Shown: positions 4,924-6,004 of the stretch, one piece after another
Layout of the letters: every line of letters begins with the position of its first letter
Numbering within the stretch: position 1 is the stretch's first letter
Assembly (NCBI GenBank): GCA_030636255.1
Contig: DAOVXH010000117.1
Location: 1-6,004 of the forward strand
DNA from: Methanomassiliicoccales archaeon
GTDB lineage: Archaea; Thermoplasmatota; Thermoplasmata; SG8-5
DNA length: 6,004 bases
Direction of reading: 5' to 3'
The notes under the pieces: model-generated
Databases searched by the model: none
What the model was told of the DNA's origin: nothing
What the model saw: the letters and a program-made list of their open reading frames with translations, nothing else
Position numbers and translations under genes: made by a program

Positions 4924-5886
4924 ATGGCGGACGATATGAAGCGAATTTTGGTGGCTGGAGCAGTGGGCCAGATAGGTTCCGAGCTAACAATGGAACTTAG
5001 AAAGCAGTATGGCAATGAGAATGTCGTAGCAATGGGCCGCAAGACAAAGCCCAGCGATGAATTGCTCAACTCAGGACCATTCGTGTACGGCAATGTTACC
5101 AATTATGATGAATTGAACCAGATTATTAAAGATAATGAGATTGACACAGTCTATCTCATGGCAGCCATCCTGTCTGCAGTTGGAGAAAAATATCCTCAAT
5201 TAGCTTATGACGTTAACATGAACGGACTGTACAATACTCTTGAAATAGCCAGAGAACAAAAGCTCACCAGAGTAATGGTTCCCAGTTCAATAGCCGCATT
5301 TGGCCCTTCTACTCCAAGGGAAAACACGCCCCAGGAAACTATTCTGAAGCCAACAACCATGTATGGCGTTACAAAGGTTGCCGGCGAACTTCTTTCAGAC
5401 TATTATTTCCAGCGTTTTGGAGTGGATGTTCGTGGTCTCAGGTACCCGGGAATCATCAGTTCAGAAACTCTGCCAGGTGGCGGAACAACCGATTATGCAG
5501 TGGAGATTTTCTATGAAGCTATCAAGAATAAAAAATATACATGTTTCGTGAGAGAAGATACAAAGCTGCCAATGATGTATATGCCAGACTGCATAAACGC
5601 AACCATTCAGCTCATGAAAGCCGACATAAACAAATTAATCCATCATTCTGATTTCAACCTTGCAGCATTGAGCTTCACAGCCGGGGAGCTGGCAGCCGAG
5701 ATAAAGAAACATATTCCTGAATTTGAAATCACCTACGAGCCAGACTTCCGCCAGGCCATTGCAGACTCCTGGCCAAGCACTATTGATGATTCAGTAGCCC
5801 GTGAGGAATGGGGCTGGAAAGAGGAGTACACTCTTGAGGTCATGACCAAGGACATGATTGAGAAGCTCAGTAAGCAACTGGGATAA
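4924..5886 (+). CDS. tdh: L-threonine 3-dehydrogenase, SDR (UDP-glucose 4-epimerase-like) type
   Basis: NAD-dependent cytoplasmic enzyme oxidising L-threonine to 2-amino-3-oxobutyrate, first step of the threonine-to-glycine route. It is of the short-chain type known from Thermoplasma and Flavobacterium, not the zinc alcohol-dehydrogenase type of E. coli and Pyrococcus. From the ATG at 4924 it has 320 residues, the usual size. The Rossmann motif GAVGQIG is at 12-18. The catalytic site is S122 (in PSSIAAFGP) with Y147 and K151 (in TMYGVTK). Family-specific stretches are LRYPGIIS (172-179), PGGGTTDYAVEIFY (184-197), LPMMYMPD (215-222) and a closing IADSWPSTIDDS...WGW. All expected catalytic residues are present. 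The usual partner, 2-amino-3-ketobutyrate CoA ligase (kbl), is not in the window. A second alternative start is Met5 (ATG at 4936), but it lacks the GGTG spacing. Confidence 0.94.
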   Translation: MADDMKRILVAGAVGQIGSELTMELRKQYGNENVVAMGRKTKPSDELLNSGPFVYGNVTNYDELNQIIKDNEIDTVYLMAAILSAVGEKYPQLAYDVNMNGLYNTLEIAREQKLTRVMVPSSIAAFGPSTPRENTPQETILKPTTMYGVTKVAGELLSDYYFQRFGVDVRGLRYPGIISSETLPGGGTTDYAVEIFYEAIKNKKYTCFVREDTKLPMMYMPDCINATIQLMKADINKLIHHSDFNLAALSFTAGELAAEIKKHIPEFEITYEPDFRQAIADSWPSTIDDSVAREEWGWKEEYTLEVMTKDMIEKLSKQLG

Positions 5887-5958
5887 TCATTCAGTTTCCG
5901 TATTGGCATTACGCTTCATGAAATTTGGGGCTAGTTTAGGTGCAAAGCGCGTTTTCAC

Positions 5959-5976
5959 GGAGATTATAAATACTTT
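5959..5976. repeat. GGAGATTAT-type element, copy 2, downstream of tdh
   Basis: GGAGATTATAAATACTTT matches 4812-4829 at 16 of 18 positions and includes the third GAGATTAT core in the window (5960-5967). Its AT-rich half forms the TATA-like box noted at 5965-5972. Confidence 0.5.
5965..5972 (+). promoter_or_regulatory. TATA-like box, probably for a gene beyond the window
   Basis: TATAAATA in a T-rich setting predicts a plus-strand start near 5995, just before the window ends. No start codon or recognisable RNA gene is visible in the last few bases. The rest of 5887-5964 has no supported gene; a minus-strand frame of about 35 codons there (ending at 5890) has no family signature or ribosome site. 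Confidence 0.4.
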
Positions 5977-6004
5977 GAAAGACCAAATCTGAGTGGGCTA
6001 TTCA

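Noticed and set aside
5890..5994. Minus-strand frame of about 35 codons convergent with tdh
   Set aside because: It is closed by a stop near the window end, has no ribosome site before its GTG or ATG, and has no recognisable sequence pattern.
5994..6004. Possible start of a tRNA (GGGCTAT...) after the TATA-like box
   Set aside because: Too few bases remain, and the bases that would be positions 9 and 10 do not fit the usual tRNA pattern.

Overview
The window looks archaeal, most likely euryarchaeal and close to Thermoplasmata, though that placement is an inference. The support is a full-length Hel308 helicase, an SDR-type L-threonine dehydrogenase of the kind known from Thermoplasma, a small protein resembling the archaeal DUF5611 family, archaeal TATA boxes (TTTAAATA, TTTATATA) and GGTG-core ribosome binding sites matching the CACC of an archaeal 16S 3' end. 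There are no phage, transposon, CRISPR, rRNA or tRNA signatures, and most of the window is ordinary chromosomal housekeeping DNA.

Layout: (1) 1-63 is the acidic tail of an upstream gene whose stop overlaps the Hel308 start by 4 nt (ATGA), so the two are probably one operon. (2) 60-2195 (+) is Hel308. (3) 2196-2501 (-) is a 101-residue DUF5611-like protein whose stop codon abuts the Hel308 stop with no base between. (4) 2502-2695 is a divergent promoter region. (5) 2696-3715 (+) is an M29-like metallo-aminopeptidase, probably leaderless, followed by a strong hairpin. (6) 3716-3932 is a hairpin-rich, AT-rich spacer holding a decayed second copy of the end of the next gene. (7) 3933-4784 (-) is a membrane-anchored protein with a duplicated helical module and two C-terminal zinc ribbons. 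(8) 4785-4923 is a divergent promoter region with GAGATTAT repeats. (9) 4924-5886 (+) is threonine dehydrogenase. (10) 5887-6004 carries another promoter-like element resembling the one in (8), probably serving a gene beyond the window.

After the first overlapping pair the genes alternate in strand, so they need not share a pathway. Hel308 acts on stalled replication forks. The aminopeptidase and threonine dehydrogenase fit peptide and amino-acid catabolism, but nothing shows that they are co-regulated. The least explained parts are the zinc-ribbon protein with the partial duplication of its end, the DUF5611-like protein, and the shared GAGATTAT-type element on both sides of the dehydrogenase. 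I found no convincing new multi-gene system.
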